Of a stretch of DNA of 59,466 nucleotides, positions 43,982 through 52,632 are shown one piece after another. Within the stretch, counting starts at the first letter, position 1, and each line of letters begins with the position of its first letter. The stretch spans positions 1-59,466 of the forward strand of contig CABQNX010000004.1 in assembly GCA_902465645.1 (NCBI GenBank). The letters run 5' to 3'. The translations under genes were made by a program, and so were the position numbers. The notes under the pieces were generated by a model, which saw nothing but the letters and a program-made list of their open reading frames with translations, was not told the DNA's origin and did no database searches. The stretch comes from an uncultured Peptoniphilus sp. GTDB taxonomy: Bacteria > Bacillota > Clostridia > Tissierellales > Peptoniphilaceae.

Positions 43982-44012
43982 AGGATAAGCCTGTCCCCTG
44001 GGGTCAAGTCAA
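43982..44012 (-). promoter_or_regulatory. MerR-type autoregulated promoter
   Basis: TTGACT (44007-44012) and TATCCT (43982-43987) are separated by 19 bp, the long spacer typical of MerR targets. A 15-bp near-perfect dyad TGACCCCAGGGGACA (minus strand, 43992-44006) fills the spacer. Confidence 0.75.
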
Positions 44013-44027
44013 TAGCTTTTAATTACA

Positions 44028-44054
44028 TAAAAAAAGATACCCCTAAGGGTATCT
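44028..44054 (-). terminator. Terminator of the ferritin gene
   Basis: AGATACCC / GGGTATCT with a 4-nt loop, followed on the minus strand by seven or more T. Confidence 0.9.
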
Positions 44055-44072
44055 CTTAAAATTAATTTTAAA

Positions 44073-44555
44073 TTATCTTCTACCAAGTTCTGCATCGTAG
44101 ATATAAAGTCCAGACCAGCTTTCGTTAATTCTTTCAAGCCTTTCGATGATACCTCTAAAGTTATCTTCTTCTTCAACTTGTTCGTCAACATACCATTGTA
44201 GAAGTGAAGTAACTCTGTGGTCATTTTCTTCTACAGAAAGGTCTACAAGGTCGTGTATTCTTTTTGTAACTTCTTTTTCGTGTTCTAATGCAGTCTTAAA
44301 TGTTTCTGTAAATGTACCAAATTCAGTTTCAGGTTTTTTAATTCCTTCAAGGTCAGGTCTTACATCAATTTCAAATAAGAATTGCCTTAATTTTTCAGCG
44401 TGTTCAAATTCTTCTTCTGCTTGTTTGTTAAAGAAGTGAGCAAATCCGTCCATACCCTTGTCTTTAACATAGTTTGCCATTGAATAATAAATATATCCTG
44501 ATTCAATTTCGAAATTGTATTGATCGATTAGTCCTTTAATTAGTTTACTTTCCAT
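44073..44555 (-). CDS. ftnA: Ferritin (non-haem, FtnA type)
   Basis: 160 residues, four-helix bundle. Ferroxidase ligands can be placed at Glu17 or Glu19 (NFEIESGYIYYSMANY), in the EEEFEHAEKLRQF helix near residue 50, in KEVTKRIHDLVD near 100 and Gln131 in WYVDEQVEEE. It stores iron and limits iron-driven oxidative damage. GGAGG precedes the ATG. I see no clear Fur or PerR box upstream. Confidence 0.93.
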   Translation of the reverse strand: MESKLIKGLIDQYNFEIESGYIYYSMANYVKDKGMDGFAHFFNKQAEEEFEHAEKLRQFLFEIDVRPDLEGIKKPETEFGTFTETFKTALEHEKEVTKRIHDLVDLSVEENDHRVTSLLQWYVDEQVEEEDNFRGIIERLERINESWSGLYIYDAELGRR

Positions 44556-44641
44556 TATTAAAAACCTCCAAGTTTTATATTTTCATTCTAAGCTCATCGC
44601 TCCTACTCTTAAGTTACCCAGAGAGATTATTTCTAAACAAT

Positions 44642-46744
44642 TTATTTTAAAATTCCTAGGTTATCTATAGAAATTTTAATATTATTTTTGAATTTGAATT
44701 CCAGCTTATTTATCTCATCTGTATTTAAATTAGAGTTTTGCTTTTTAAAGTCTCCTAATGGGATTATGAGGGTTTGAGGTCCAAACCTTTCATAATAATC
44801 GTCATCAAGATAGTCAGTTTTATAAAGATAGGACCTTGTCATTGGTATAAGTTTTTTATAATCACTTAGACTTAAAGTCGAAGCATTGCCCCAAGTATCT
44901 TGGATTTCTAAATCAATATCTCCATCGATTTCTTCAAAGTTTAAATTTTCTATATCAAATTGTAAAAATTTTCCACTAGGAATTTTTTCTGTAAACCTAA
45001 AGGCATAATTTGAATTTTTATTTGCATCAATAAAAACCCCTGTAGTCTTAGAATTCTTCTCTCCATATTCGTGGCTGTCTTCATAAATTTTTGCCAAGTT
45101 AGAAAAACTTATTATGCCACCAGGAATCGATGTGCTTGTAATGTCATAGTCCTCTTCAAAGTCTGCAAGTTTTATAAAATCTGAATCCATATACCTAGTG
45201 TAGTAATTTGTCTCTGGAAGGTCGCCGTACTTGTAAGGACCTTCTTTAAAAATTTCCCTGTTGTAAGTCTTACCAAAGACATTTTCTAAAAAGTTTAGGG
45301 TGTAGATCGAAAGGATCTCTCTTTGTTTACCTCCATCAAGGAGCTCCTTCCTGTTTAAGAAAAGTCCCTCTCCTGGATCAGAATCAAAGTCTCCCCAAAG
45401 TTTATTGAAGTTACCATGGTTAGCATATCCAAGATAGACTCCCGCCTTAAAATTATCTTTTTCACCAGATAAAATTACATTGTCATATAGGAGCATGCCC
45501 TCGAATCCATCAACATCTGCGTCATTTGTCCCAGCAATAGTCAAGTAATTTACATCTCTTAAAATTAAATTTTTGCCACCTGGTTTGTATTGATTATAAG
45601 TTGGTGCAACACTTATTATTCCCTTGATATCAAAGTCATACTTGTGAGAAATTTTTCCATCATCTGGATGAAGCTTAAGTTCATTAAAGTTATAGGCAAT
45701 GGCTGCTGCCTCTCCACCTCTTGAGTGACCCATTAGGGCAATATTATTTTTATCAAATCTTTTGTAAAGAACACTGTCTTTATTCCTATTTCTCTTAAAG
45801 ATGTTCTCCATGTTTTCAAGAAGAAGAACTGCCCTTGCATCATTTTCATTTCCAAGACCATAAGTCATAAATCCATTTAACATGTTCATGTCCACAGAAA
45901 CCATGGCTATCCCCCTCTTTGCAAGATAGTGACCAAGGTAGTCATAACCAAGATAATTTTTTGTTGTGAACCTGTGGTTGCCATGGGCTACAAATAAGAC
46001 TGGGGCATTCTCCAAGTCTTTTGGAGCGTATATCCTTCCCTTGACTTCTGTCTTGTTAAGACCCTTGCCAAAGAACTTGTCCCTTATTTTTCTTGTCCTG
46101 ACAGAATAATAAACAAAGTCTCTTAAGTTTACTGGGTCGGCTTCATAGTCAATGACTTCTACCTTATACCTCTCTGCCTTGCCGGCAATTTTATTTTTTT
46201 CTCCCTCAATTTTATAAATTTCTCCAGAATCAAAACCTGGGAAGACCATAAAATATATTGAAGCGCCCAAGATTATTCCACTCGGTATTAAAAATAAAAG
46301 TGCCAATTTTTTCTTATTTCTCGTAAAAGAAATTAAAGATTTTGAAAAAGTAACAAGGACTATAAAGGCTGCTGCAATAAAAATAATTTCAAAATAATCT
46401 ATGTCTACATAATAAAGATACTCATCATAAAAATATTTTAAGCCCCAAAGAAGCATTCCATAGATGGCAAGATTTTTTGCCCTAACTCTTTTTATTAACA
46501 AAAATCCTATTTTTAAAACTTGCCAAAGGATAAAGTAGGCAAGATAAAATAAGACTGCAAGACCTAAGAAAGCCAGGCTCTTTGGAATATTAAAGTCCGA
46601 AATATAGTAATAAAAAAAGGTGGCAGAAAATAAAGATATTATTGCCACCATTATAAGGGCAAAGCCATTGGCCCTGCCAAAATGTCTCTTAAAAAAATTA
46701 TTAATTTTATTGGAAATTTTAACTAAAAAATTATTTATCTTCAT
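44642..46744 (-). CDS. Membrane-anchored alpha/beta hydrolase
   Basis: 700 residues. The first about 180 residues contain five hydrophobic segments. An alpha/beta-hydrolase domain follows: oxyanion region LFVAHGNHR near 250, nucleophile elbow GHSRGGEAAA near 340, acid region TIAGTNDADVDGFEG near 405, and a histidine in GYANHGNFN near 440. The last about 170 residues look like a beta-sandwich. The domain is extracytoplasmic if the even/odd topology is read in the simplest way. Substrate unknown; lipase, esterase or peptidase relatives exist. It lies 29 bp after ricT but has poor ribosome-site spacing. Confidence 0.72.
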   Translation of the reverse strand: MKINNFLVKISNKINNFFKRHFGRANGFALIMVAIISLFSATFFYYYISDFNIPKSLAFLGLAVLFYLAYFILWQVLKIGFLLIKRVRAKNLAIYGMLLWGLKYFYDEYLYYVDIDYFEIIFIAAAFIVLVTFSKSLISFTRNKKKLALLFLIPSGIILGASIYFMVFPGFDSGEIYKIEGEKNKIAGKAERYKVEVIDYEADPVNLRDFVYYSVRTRKIRDKFFGKGLNKTEVKGRIYAPKDLENAPVLFVAHGNHRFTTKNYLGYDYLGHYLAKRGIAMVSVDMNMLNGFMTYGLGNENDARAVLLLENMENIFKRNRNKDSVLYKRFDKNNIALMGHSRGGEAAAIAYNFNELKLHPDDGKISHKYDFDIKGIISVAPTYNQYKPGGKNLILRDVNYLTIAGTNDADVDGFEGMLLYDNVILSGEKDNFKAGVYLGYANHGNFNKLWGDFDSDPGEGLFLNRKELLDGGKQREILSIYTLNFLENVFGKTYNREIFKEGPYKYGDLPETNYYTRYMDSDFIKLADFEEDYDITSTSIPGGIISFSNLAKIYEDSHEYGEKNSKTTGVFIDANKNSNYAFRFTEKIPSGKFLQFDIENLNFEEIDGDIDLEIQDTWGNASTLSLSDYKKLIPMTRSYLYKTDYLDDDYYERFGPQTLIIPLGDFKKQNSNLNTDEINKLEFKFKNNIKISIDNLGILK

Positions 46745-46773
46745 AACAAAGGGGATAAGACCTAATCCTATCC

Positions 46774-47667
46774 CTAATCCCTCTCTAACTCTACTAATTC
46801 TTTCTCGTCGTACTCTTCTACATTTAAGTTTCTTGATCCATCTATAAAGGACTTGTTAAATTCACGAGTCCTCTTGATTTCAGAAAGTTCCATGTAGACA
46901 GTTTCTTTTTCATCATCAACTTCAAACATAACCTTTACAAGTTCTTGTATTGTATAAGTTGATACAACTGTTCCTTTTCCTCTTTCTGTCCTTACGATCT
47001 CACCAGGTCTTGGCATCTTCTTGTTAATACATTCGTAGCCATCTTGTTCATATTTTAGACAGCACATAAGCCTGCCGCAAATTCCAGAAATTTTTGTTGG
47101 GTTAAGACTTAGGTTTTGGTCCTTAGCCATCTTTATTGAAACTGGCGAAAACTCACTTAAGAAAGTTGAGCAGCAAGTTGGTCTGCCACAACATCCAAGT
47201 CCACCAACATATTTGGCCTCATCACGTACTCCAATTTGTCTAAGCTCTATCCTAGTTCTAAAGATTGAAGCCAGGTCTCTTACAAGTTCCCTAAAGTCTA
47301 CTCTTCCATCAGCTGTGAAGTAGAATAATAATTTTGACCTGTCAAAGGTATATTCACAGGAAATCAACTTCATGTCAAGTCCATGCTCTTCCACCTTTTG
47401 CTCGCAAATTATTATTGCTTCCTTGGCCTTATTCCTATTTTCCACATTGATATTTTTATCTTCGTCAGTTGCAAGGCGGATCACAGGTTTTAGTTCTCCC
47501 TTGATTGTCTCCTCGTCCACTTCTTTTAAAAGCTCAACTGCTCCAAACTCAAGGCCCCTCACAGTTTCAACAATAACATAATCTCCAACATTTAAATCTA
47601 TATCAATGGGATCAAAATAATAGATTTTTCCAGTTCTCTTGAACCTTACTCCTGCTATTTCTATCAT
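46774..47667 (-). CDS. ricT: PSP1-domain protein RicT (YaaT)
   Basis: 297 residues. The PSP1 C-terminal domain carries the cysteine-rich signature GGLGCCGRPTCCSTFL near 150 and SGICGRLMCCLKYE near 193. In Bacillus subtilis RicT forms the Ric complex with RicA and RicF, carries [4Fe-4S] clusters and helps RNase Y mature polycistronic mRNAs. It overlaps holB by 4 bp, as in Bacillus. Confidence 0.93.
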   Translation of the reverse strand: MIEIAGVRFKRTGKIYYFDPIDIDLNVGDYVIVETVRGLEFGAVELLKEVDEETIKGELKPVIRLATDEDKNINVENRNKAKEAIIICEQKVEEHGLDMKLISCEYTFDRSKLLFYFTADGRVDFRELVRDLASIFRTRIELRQIGVRDEAKYVGGLGCCGRPTCCSTFLSEFSPVSIKMAKDQNLSLNPTKISGICGRLMCCLKYEQDGYECINKKMPRPGEIVRTERGKGTVVSTYTIQELVKVMFEVDDEKETVYMELSEIKRTREFNKSFIDGSRNLNVEEYDEKELVELERD

Positions 47668-48602
47668 CTAATTCCCCCTAAATCTATTAAAAGCTTCTCT
47701 ATATTTAAATCAAAATTCACATTTTTTTCCTTGCGACCCAGGGCATTAATAAGGGCATCGTAGGACTCAACTGCCCTATCAATGGACAAGTCTTGGAGCT
47801 TCAAGAGGTCTAGCTTGTCAATATTTACAACAAGGTCCTCTCTCCCACTCTTAACATAAACTAAGTCCAGATACCAGACTATCATAAAATTTAAGATTTC
47901 CTTAAAATCATCTTTATTGTCTTTAAAAAATTTCATTTCATCAAAAATAAACTCTGTCTGCCTTATTACCCTATCAGTCATATTTATTATATCTTCTCTT
48001 TTTGATAGGAGTTCAGGATCCTCAGAATATTTTATGGCAAGACTCACATCTCCATTGGATAGCCTAGAAAAAAGTTTGGCATTCCTAGGGGATACCTTCC
48101 TAGAAAGCAAAAATTCTTCAATCCTATCTTGAGTTAAGTCTTGAAATTTTAAAATCCTACACCTTGAAATAATTGTTGGAAGAATATTTCTCATGTTGCT
48201 TGAAATTAAAATTAGGATCAAATAATCCATGGGTTCTTCCAAGGTCTTTAAGAGGGCATTTTGTCCCTCAGCTGTTACCCTATCGAAGTCATCAATAATA
48301 ACGATCTTGTGACTTCCAGAAAAAGGTTTTGCAAAAGAATTTTCGATTATCTCTTCTATATCTTGTTTTTTTATCGTGTCCTTCTTTTGTACCACATAGA
48401 GGTCTGCATCTTCAAAGTCGTCAATCTCACTAAAAAATCTTATGCCTTCAGGATCTTCATTTAAGATGGACCTGGCAAAGTTTTTTGCATGGGAAAATTT
48501 ACCTATGCCCTTGCTGCCTGAAAAAAGATAGGCATGGCTATATGACTTGTTTAAAAGATCTCCCTCTAAGCTATTTATTACGAACCTATTCTCTAAAAAC
48601 AT
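47664..48602 (-). CDS. holB: DNA polymerase III delta' subunit
   Basis: 312 residues. Clamp-loader subunit. SYAHLF-like start (KSYSHAYLFSGSKGIGKFSHA, P-loop-like near 27-40), then DIEEIIENSFAKPFSGSHKIVIIDDFDRVTAEGQNALLKTLEEP, which is the family signature, and TIISRCRILKF (sensor 1 with SRC). Its ATG shares one base with the stop of the upstream DarA paralogue. Same order as in Bacillus. Confidence 0.92.
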   Translation of the reverse strand: MFLENRFVINSLEGDLLNKSYSHAYLFSGSKGIGKFSHAKNFARSILNEDPEGIRFFSEIDDFEDADLYVVQKKDTIKKQDIEEIIENSFAKPFSGSHKIVIIDDFDRVTAEGQNALLKTLEEPMDYLILILISSNMRNILPTIISRCRILKFQDLTQDRIEEFLLSRKVSPRNAKLFSRLSNGDVSLAIKYSEDPELLSKREDIINMTDRVIRQTEFIFDEMKFFKDNKDDFKEILNFMIVWYLDLVYVKSGREDLVVNIDKLDLLKLQDLSIDRAVESYDALINALGRKEKNVNFDLNIEKLLIDLGGIR

Positions 48603-48886
48603 TAAATTCTCTTTGACTCTTCCAAATCAACTACAAAAATTGTAGCTCCAGAAACCTTAAAGTCCCCTTCTTCCATGTGGACATCTTCAGATTCTGTCTC
48701 TTCCTTAAAGATTTCATAAATTCTATCAATTTCATCTTCCTTACAACCTAAGAGAAGGGTAGTATTTCCTGATTTGAAAAAACCACCAGTTGAGGAAAGT
48801 CTAGTTACATAAATGTCTTCATCTAAAAATCTATCTATAAGTCCATCAGTATATTTTTCTTGGACTATTGCAATCATCATTTTCAT
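48602..48886 (-). CDS. Cyclic-di-AMP receptor-like protein, short paralogue
   Basis: 94 residues, a DarA/PstA-like PII-fold protein. MIAIVQEKYTDGLIDRFL, TRLSSTGGFFKSGNTTLLLG and GATIFVVDLEES align with DarA. The loop between strands, which in the 108-residue neighbour contains a proline-rich insert, is cut down to a short acidic stretch. Whether it still binds c-di-AMP is unclear, although the TGGF and SGN ligand segments are kept. It lies 8 bp after darA, so it is a tandem duplicate. Confidence 0.85.
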   Translation of the reverse strand: MKMMIAIVQEKYTDGLIDRFLDEDIYVTRLSSTGGFFKSGNTTLLLGCKEDEIDRIYEIFKEETESEDVHMEEGDFKVSGATIFVVDLEESKRI

Positions 48887-48894
48887 AATATCAC

Positions 48895-49221
48895 CTAAAA
48901 CCTCTTGAAATCTACAACGTCAGTTACAAAAATTGTGGCTCCCCCAACCTTTACTGTTATAGGCACTGGGATCATGGCTTGACCAGGAATGTTAACTGGT
49001 TGAATCGTCCTCTTAACCTCTCTAGTCTTGGAGTTTTCTTCAAGTATTTGCATAAATTTGTCAAGCTCTTCGTCTTCTATACCTGAAAGGATTGTCACAT
49101 TCCCCGCCTTTAAAAATCCACCAGTGGAACTAATCTTAGTAACCTTAAAGTTATTGTCATTAAGATTTTTTATTAGATTTTCGCTGTCCTCATCTTGGAC
49201 AATTGCGATTACAAGTTTCAC
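48895..49221 (-). CDS. darA: Cyclic-di-AMP receptor DarA (YaaQ/PstA)
   Basis: 108 residues. Trimeric PII-like protein that binds c-di-AMP; the downstream role is not settled. Closely matches Bacillus DarA: MKLVIAIVQDEDS, TKISSTGGFLKAGNVTILSG, and the proline-rich loop before VKVGGATIFVTDVV. Overlaps tmk by 4 bp. Position between tmk and holB is as in Bacillus. Confidence 0.94.
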   Translation of the reverse strand: MKLVIAIVQDEDSENLIKNLNDNNFKVTKISSTGGFLKAGNVTILSGIEDEELDKFMQILEENSKTREVKRTIQPVNIPGQAMIPVPITVKVGGATIFVTDVVDFKRF

Positions 49222-49826
49222 AAAATCTTCCTTTCTTTAAGAATCTTCATGCAGTCGCCGAAGACCTCTTCTATAGTATGATTTACATCTATAAAATAAT
49301 AATTTCCTTCTTTTTCTAAATTATTATAGTAGTCCCTTACCTTCTTGTGAAAGTCATCTCCTTCGCATTCTAACCTGTCGTAGCAGGCTTGGTCCTTCCT
49401 CGTTAAGGTAGAGTTATTTGTCCTAAATATAAAAACTATGTCTGGCTTCTTGCCACCAGTTGCAAAATCATTTATCACCCTAATGTCTTCTAGCTTTTGC
49501 CCCCTAGCGTGACCTTGGTAGGCTAGAGACGATAGGACATATCTCTCACAGAGAACTGTTGTCCCATCTTCTAGGGCAGGAATAATTTTTTCATAAGTAT
49601 GCTGAGCTCTTGAAGCAGAGTAAAGTAAGGCTTCTGTCCTCATATCCATTTCTTTTAAGTCCTTATCCAGGATAATTTCCCTAATTTTTTCTGAAATCCT
49701 AGTTCCTCCTGGCTCCCTAGTCTTTATAGTCCTTATATTATTTTTTAAAAGTTCTTCATATACTAAGTTGCAAATTGTAGACTTTCCAGACCCATCTGGA
49801 CCTTCAAATGTTATAAAAGCGCTCAT
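49218..49826 (-). CDS. tmk: Thymidylate kinase
   Basis: 202 residues. Phosphorylates dTMP to dTDP. P-loop FEGPDGSGKSTI (7-18), KTREPGGTRISEKIRE, CERYVLSSLAYQG with the DRY/DRW-type motif (here ERY), and a lid region RKDQACYDRLE. Overlaps the decarboxylase gene by 4 bp. Confidence 0.95.
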   Translation of the reverse strand: MSAFITFEGPDGSGKSTICNLVYEELLKNNIRTIKTREPGGTRISEKIREIILDKDLKEMDMRTEALLYSASRAQHTYEKIIPALEDGTTVLCERYVLSSLAYQGHARGQKLEDIRVINDFATGGKKPDIVFIFRTNNSTLTRKDQACYDRLECEGDDFHKKVRDYYNNLEKEGNYYFIDVNHTIEEVFGDCMKILKERKIL

Positions 49827-51175
49827 TTAACTACCTCAATCATATCTCCTAAAAGTCCAATGACTTCTATTCCTTCATCTAAAAATTTATCTATTGTCTC
49901 AATTATTTCTTCTGTTATTACTTCCCCAAAGGTCACCAGTGGAACACCTGGTGGGTAGGCCCCAATAATTTCCTTTGAAATCCTGCCTTTTGCATCCTTA
50001 TAAGAAATTCTCTCGCCCTCACTTAAGAAGGCCTCTTTTGGCAAGAGCCTCTTCTCTGGAAGAGGAAAGTCTTGGGGGATAATTTTTTTATAAGGACCTT
50101 CTCCGTAGGATAAAATTGCATCTCTTAAAGTCTCTAGGTCTTCACTTGTGTTAATTGGAGAAACAATCCCCAGAGCATAGTAGAGGTCTCCCATTTCAAG
50201 CCTTATGTCCTTATTTAAAATAAAGTCTTCAACCACTTCTTCTCCAGTCATGCCAGCTATCCTAAATAAAAACTTCATAGGGTCATTGGCTATTATAGAA
50301 TCATGGCTTAAATCTAAGTCATAATTTATTGCTTTTTTAAGCTTTTCTATTTCCTCTGATTTTTTTATTAATTCACTTCTTCCTTCCCTATCCATGTAAG
50401 CAAGACCTGCTTCAATTGAGAGCATGACTAAGTAAGATGGGGAAGTTGTGTTGTAAATATTTGTATACTTTAAAAGATCTTCATGAGAAAACCTATCTGT
50501 ACCCCTATGAATAAGTGCTGCTTGAGTAAGAGATGGAATCATCTTGTGGGTTGAATTTATAACAAGGTCAGCACCTGCATCCAGGGCCGAATATTTCTTC
50601 AAGTCCGAAAAATAAAGGTGGGCACCGTGAGCCTCGTCAACAATTACTGGAATATCTTTTTCATGTAAGATTTCAATAATTTCCTTTAGCTTTAAGATTC
50701 CACCAAAATAATTTGGAGAAACCAAAACGCAGGCAGTGATTTTATTTTTCTCTATTTTTTCCCCAAGTTCATCTAAATCAATGCCAAAATACATGGCACG
50801 GTCCTTGTCGTAAATTGTGTTTAGATAAACTGGGTCCAGGTCATTAAGTAAAAATCCATTGTAAATAGACTTGTGGGTGTTTCTCTGTATCAAAAGCTTA
50901 TCCCCTGGTCTAGTAGCCATGGCCATGGCAATGTGAAGGGCTCCTGTGGACCCATTTGTCGTCATAAAGGATTCTTTTGAGCCAAAGACCTTGCTAATTT
51001 CCTTATGGAGGTCATCTATTACCCCAGATGGATTTAGCAAGTTGTCTGTTCCATAAATTTCTGTCAAATCTCTTTTTATGTCCAAGTCAAAAAAGTCTTT
51101 GCCCTTGTGACCTGGCATCCCAAAGGATACTTTATTTTTTACTTCATTTATCTTTTCACTTAAAGGCCTCTTCAT
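49823..51175 (-). CDS. Orn/Lys/Arg decarboxylase family protein (YaaO-like)
   Basis: 450 residues. Fold type I PLP enzyme. Visible: FGMPGHKGKDFFDLD, TNGSTGALHIAMA, VIVDEAHGAHLYFSDL, and the PLP lysine in INSTHKMIPSLTQAALIH. A C-terminal domain carries GAYPPGVPLVTFGE. The substrate could be arginine, lysine or ornithine. First gene of the tmk-darA-holB-ricT block, as yaaO is in Bacillus. Confidence 0.9.
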   Translation of the reverse strand: MKRPLSEKINEVKNKVSFGMPGHKGKDFFDLDIKRDLTEIYGTDNLLNPSGVIDDLHKEISKVFGSKESFMTTNGSTGALHIAMAMATRPGDKLLIQRNTHKSIYNGFLLNDLDPVYLNTIYDKDRAMYFGIDLDELGEKIEKNKITACVLVSPNYFGGILKLKEIIEILHEKDIPVIVDEAHGAHLYFSDLKKYSALDAGADLVINSTHKMIPSLTQAALIHRGTDRFSHEDLLKYTNIYNTTSPSYLVMLSIEAGLAYMDREGRSELIKKSEEIEKLKKAINYDLDLSHDSIIANDPMKFLFRIAGMTGEEVVEDFILNKDIRLEMGDLYYALGIVSPINTSEDLETLRDAILSYGEGPYKKIIPQDFPLPEKRLLPKEAFLSEGERISYKDAKGRISKEIIGAYPPGVPLVTFGEVITEEIIETIDKFLDEGIEVIGLLGDMIEVVK

Positions 51176-51233
51176 CTCTTCTCCTAACTTCTCTTAATTA
51201 TACTATAATTTGGAGGACTTTAAAAGTTAGGGC

Positions 51234-52214
51234 CTACTTATAAAAGCTCCCCTTTATGGAAACTTCTCCACTTGAAAGGGTGATTTTTTCCTCTCCTGTA
51301 TCGACGATTAGGTTGCCTTTTTCATTAATATCATAGCCCACAGCAGAGTACTTCTTGCCGTTTAATTCAAAGGTCAAGTCCTTTCCAATGACAAGTGAAT
51401 GAGTCTTGTAGTAATCTATAATTTCTTCATCAGACTTCTTATAATTATTTTCATAAAAGGCATTTAAGATTGCTGATAAAATTTCATTTCTTATTACATC
51501 TGTTCCAATGTAGCCAGCAATATCTTTTAAGTCCTTGAAGCTGTCGTCTTTTGGCTCATTTACATTTATTCCAATTCCAACAATAACTGACTTTACACTT
51601 CTTGATTCAAAATCTGCATCAAGCTCTGATAGAATTCCACAAATTTTCTTACCATCTATAAATAAATCATTGACCCACTTTATTTCTGCTTGCTTACCCG
51701 TTGCTTCTTTGATTCCCTGGGCAACAGAAACGGCAGCCTTAACTGTAATCAAATCAAAGTATGAAAAGTCAAAGAAGTCCTTTGGATGAAGAACTATGCT
51801 AAAGTAAACTCCACTTCCCTTAGGAGATGCGAAGGACTTTCCCGTTCTTCCCCTGCCACCCTTTTGCATGTCAGAAACTATTACTGTGAAGTCATTGACA
51901 TCTTCTGAGTAAAGCTTTCTCTTGGCCTCAGTGTTTGTTGAGTCAATTTCATCAAAGACTATAATATCTATGTCCTTTAATTCTTCTCTTAGTCCCTTTC
52001 TTATTCCCTCATCAGAAAGTTTGTCGTCACTTTCTATGAGCTTATATCCAAGCTTTGTTTGAGACTCTATTTGAAAGCCTTCTTCTTTTAAATTGTTAAT
52101 GGCCTTCCAAATAGCAGTTCTTGAAATATTTAATTTTTCTGCCAATTCTTGGCCAGAAATATAGGAAGCCCTATTTCTTTCTAATTCTTTTAGTACTATA
52201 TCCTTAGTTTTCAA
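51234..52214 (-). CDS. birA: Bifunctional biotin-protein ligase and biotin operon repressor BirA
   Basis: 326 residues. The N-terminal helix-turn-helix (LAEKLNISRTAIWKAINNL, about 24-42) makes it a group II BirA able to bind DNA. Catalytic part: DEIDSTNTEAKR, the biotinyl-AMP loop GGRGRTGKSFASPKGSGVYFS near 118, and IKWVNDLFIDGKKICGIL. It attaches biotin to carboxylases and, as biotinyl-AMP complex, should repress bioYDA through the operator at 42876-42902. The start is TTG after GGTGAT. Confidence 0.94.
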   Translation of the reverse strand: MKTKDIVLKELERNRASYISGQELAEKLNISRTAIWKAINNLKEEGFQIESQTKLGYKLIESDDKLSDEGIRKGLREELKDIDIIVFDEIDSTNTEAKRKLYSEDVNDFTVIVSDMQKGGRGRTGKSFASPKGSGVYFSIVLHPKDFFDFSYFDLITVKAAVSVAQGIKEATGKQAEIKWVNDLFIDGKKICGILSELDADFESRSVKSVIVGIGINVNEPKDDSFKDLKDIAGYIGTDVIRNEILSAILNAFYENNYKKSDEEIIDYYKTHSLVIGKDLTFELNGKKYSAVGYDINEKGNLIVDTGEEKITLSSGEVSIKGSFYK

Positions 52215-52229
52215 TTTATCACCTTATTC

Positions 52230-52258
52230 TTGACATTATTAATTATCTACTGTACAAT
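52230..52258 (+). promoter_or_regulatory. Promoter of tRNA-Ser and SRP RNA
   Basis: TTGACA (52230-52235), 17-bp spacer, TACAAT (52253-52258), 15 bp before the tRNA. No second promoter fits between tRNA and SRP RNA. Confidence 0.8.
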
Positions 52259-52273
52259 AAGCTTCTAGGCCGT

Positions 52274-52363
52274 GGAGAGATGTCCGAGAGGTTGAAGGAG
52301 CCCGCCTGGAAAGCGAGTATACACGAAAGTGTATCGGGGGTTCGAATCCCCCTCTCTCCGCCA
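52274..52363 (+). tRNA. tRNA-Ser (anticodon GGA)
   Basis: 90 nt including encoded CCA. Acceptor stem GGAGAGA / TCTCTCC, anticodon loop CTGGAAA with GGA, a long variable arm (ATACACGAAAGTGTAT hairpin) as required for serine tRNA, and T-arm GGGGGTTCGAATCCCCC. Confidence 0.97.
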
Positions 52364-52365
52364 TC

Positions 52366-52632
52366 GCCATGCTAAGCGGGAAATTAGCGATGTCCTGTAC
52401 CTGCAATTCGCTACAGCAGGGCTGAATTCCCATTAGAGGATTTTAATTTTGCAGTCTGCCCCTTATAAGTGGTGTTGATGATTGGGTCCTGCGCAACAGA
52501 AACTTGTGAACCGTGTCAGATCTTGATCGAAGCAGCACTAAGCAAGACCTTTTGTGTGCCGCATGGGTCGCCTAATCTGAGCTAACTGTAAGGGTAACGT
52601 GTGAGATTAACTTTCGACTTTGGGTGCATGGC
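52366..52632 (+). ncRNA. ffs: Signal recognition particle RNA, long Bacillus type
   Basis: 267 nt. Ends GCCATGC (52366-52372) and GCATGGC (52626-52632) pair. The segments GCTAAGCGGG, CCTGTACCTGCAATTCGCT, GTGGTGTTGATGATTGGGTC, CTGCGCAACAGAAA, GTGTCAGATC, AAGCAGCACTAAG and GAGCTAACTGTAAGGGTAAC match the Bacillus scRNA with its Alu domain and the Ffh-binding helix 8. It starts 2 nt after the tRNA-Ser CCA, so it must be released by tRNA processing. tRNA-Ser upstream of the SRP RNA is also the Bacillus order. Confidence 0.95.

Noticed and set aside
44556..44641. Riboswitch or Fur/PerR box upstream of ferritin
   Set aside because: I looked for known metal riboswitch cores and for Fur/PerR palindromes and found only weak, unconvincing matches.
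52239..52433. 64-codon leftward open frame
   Set aside because: It is antisense to tRNA-Ser and the SRP RNA 5' part.
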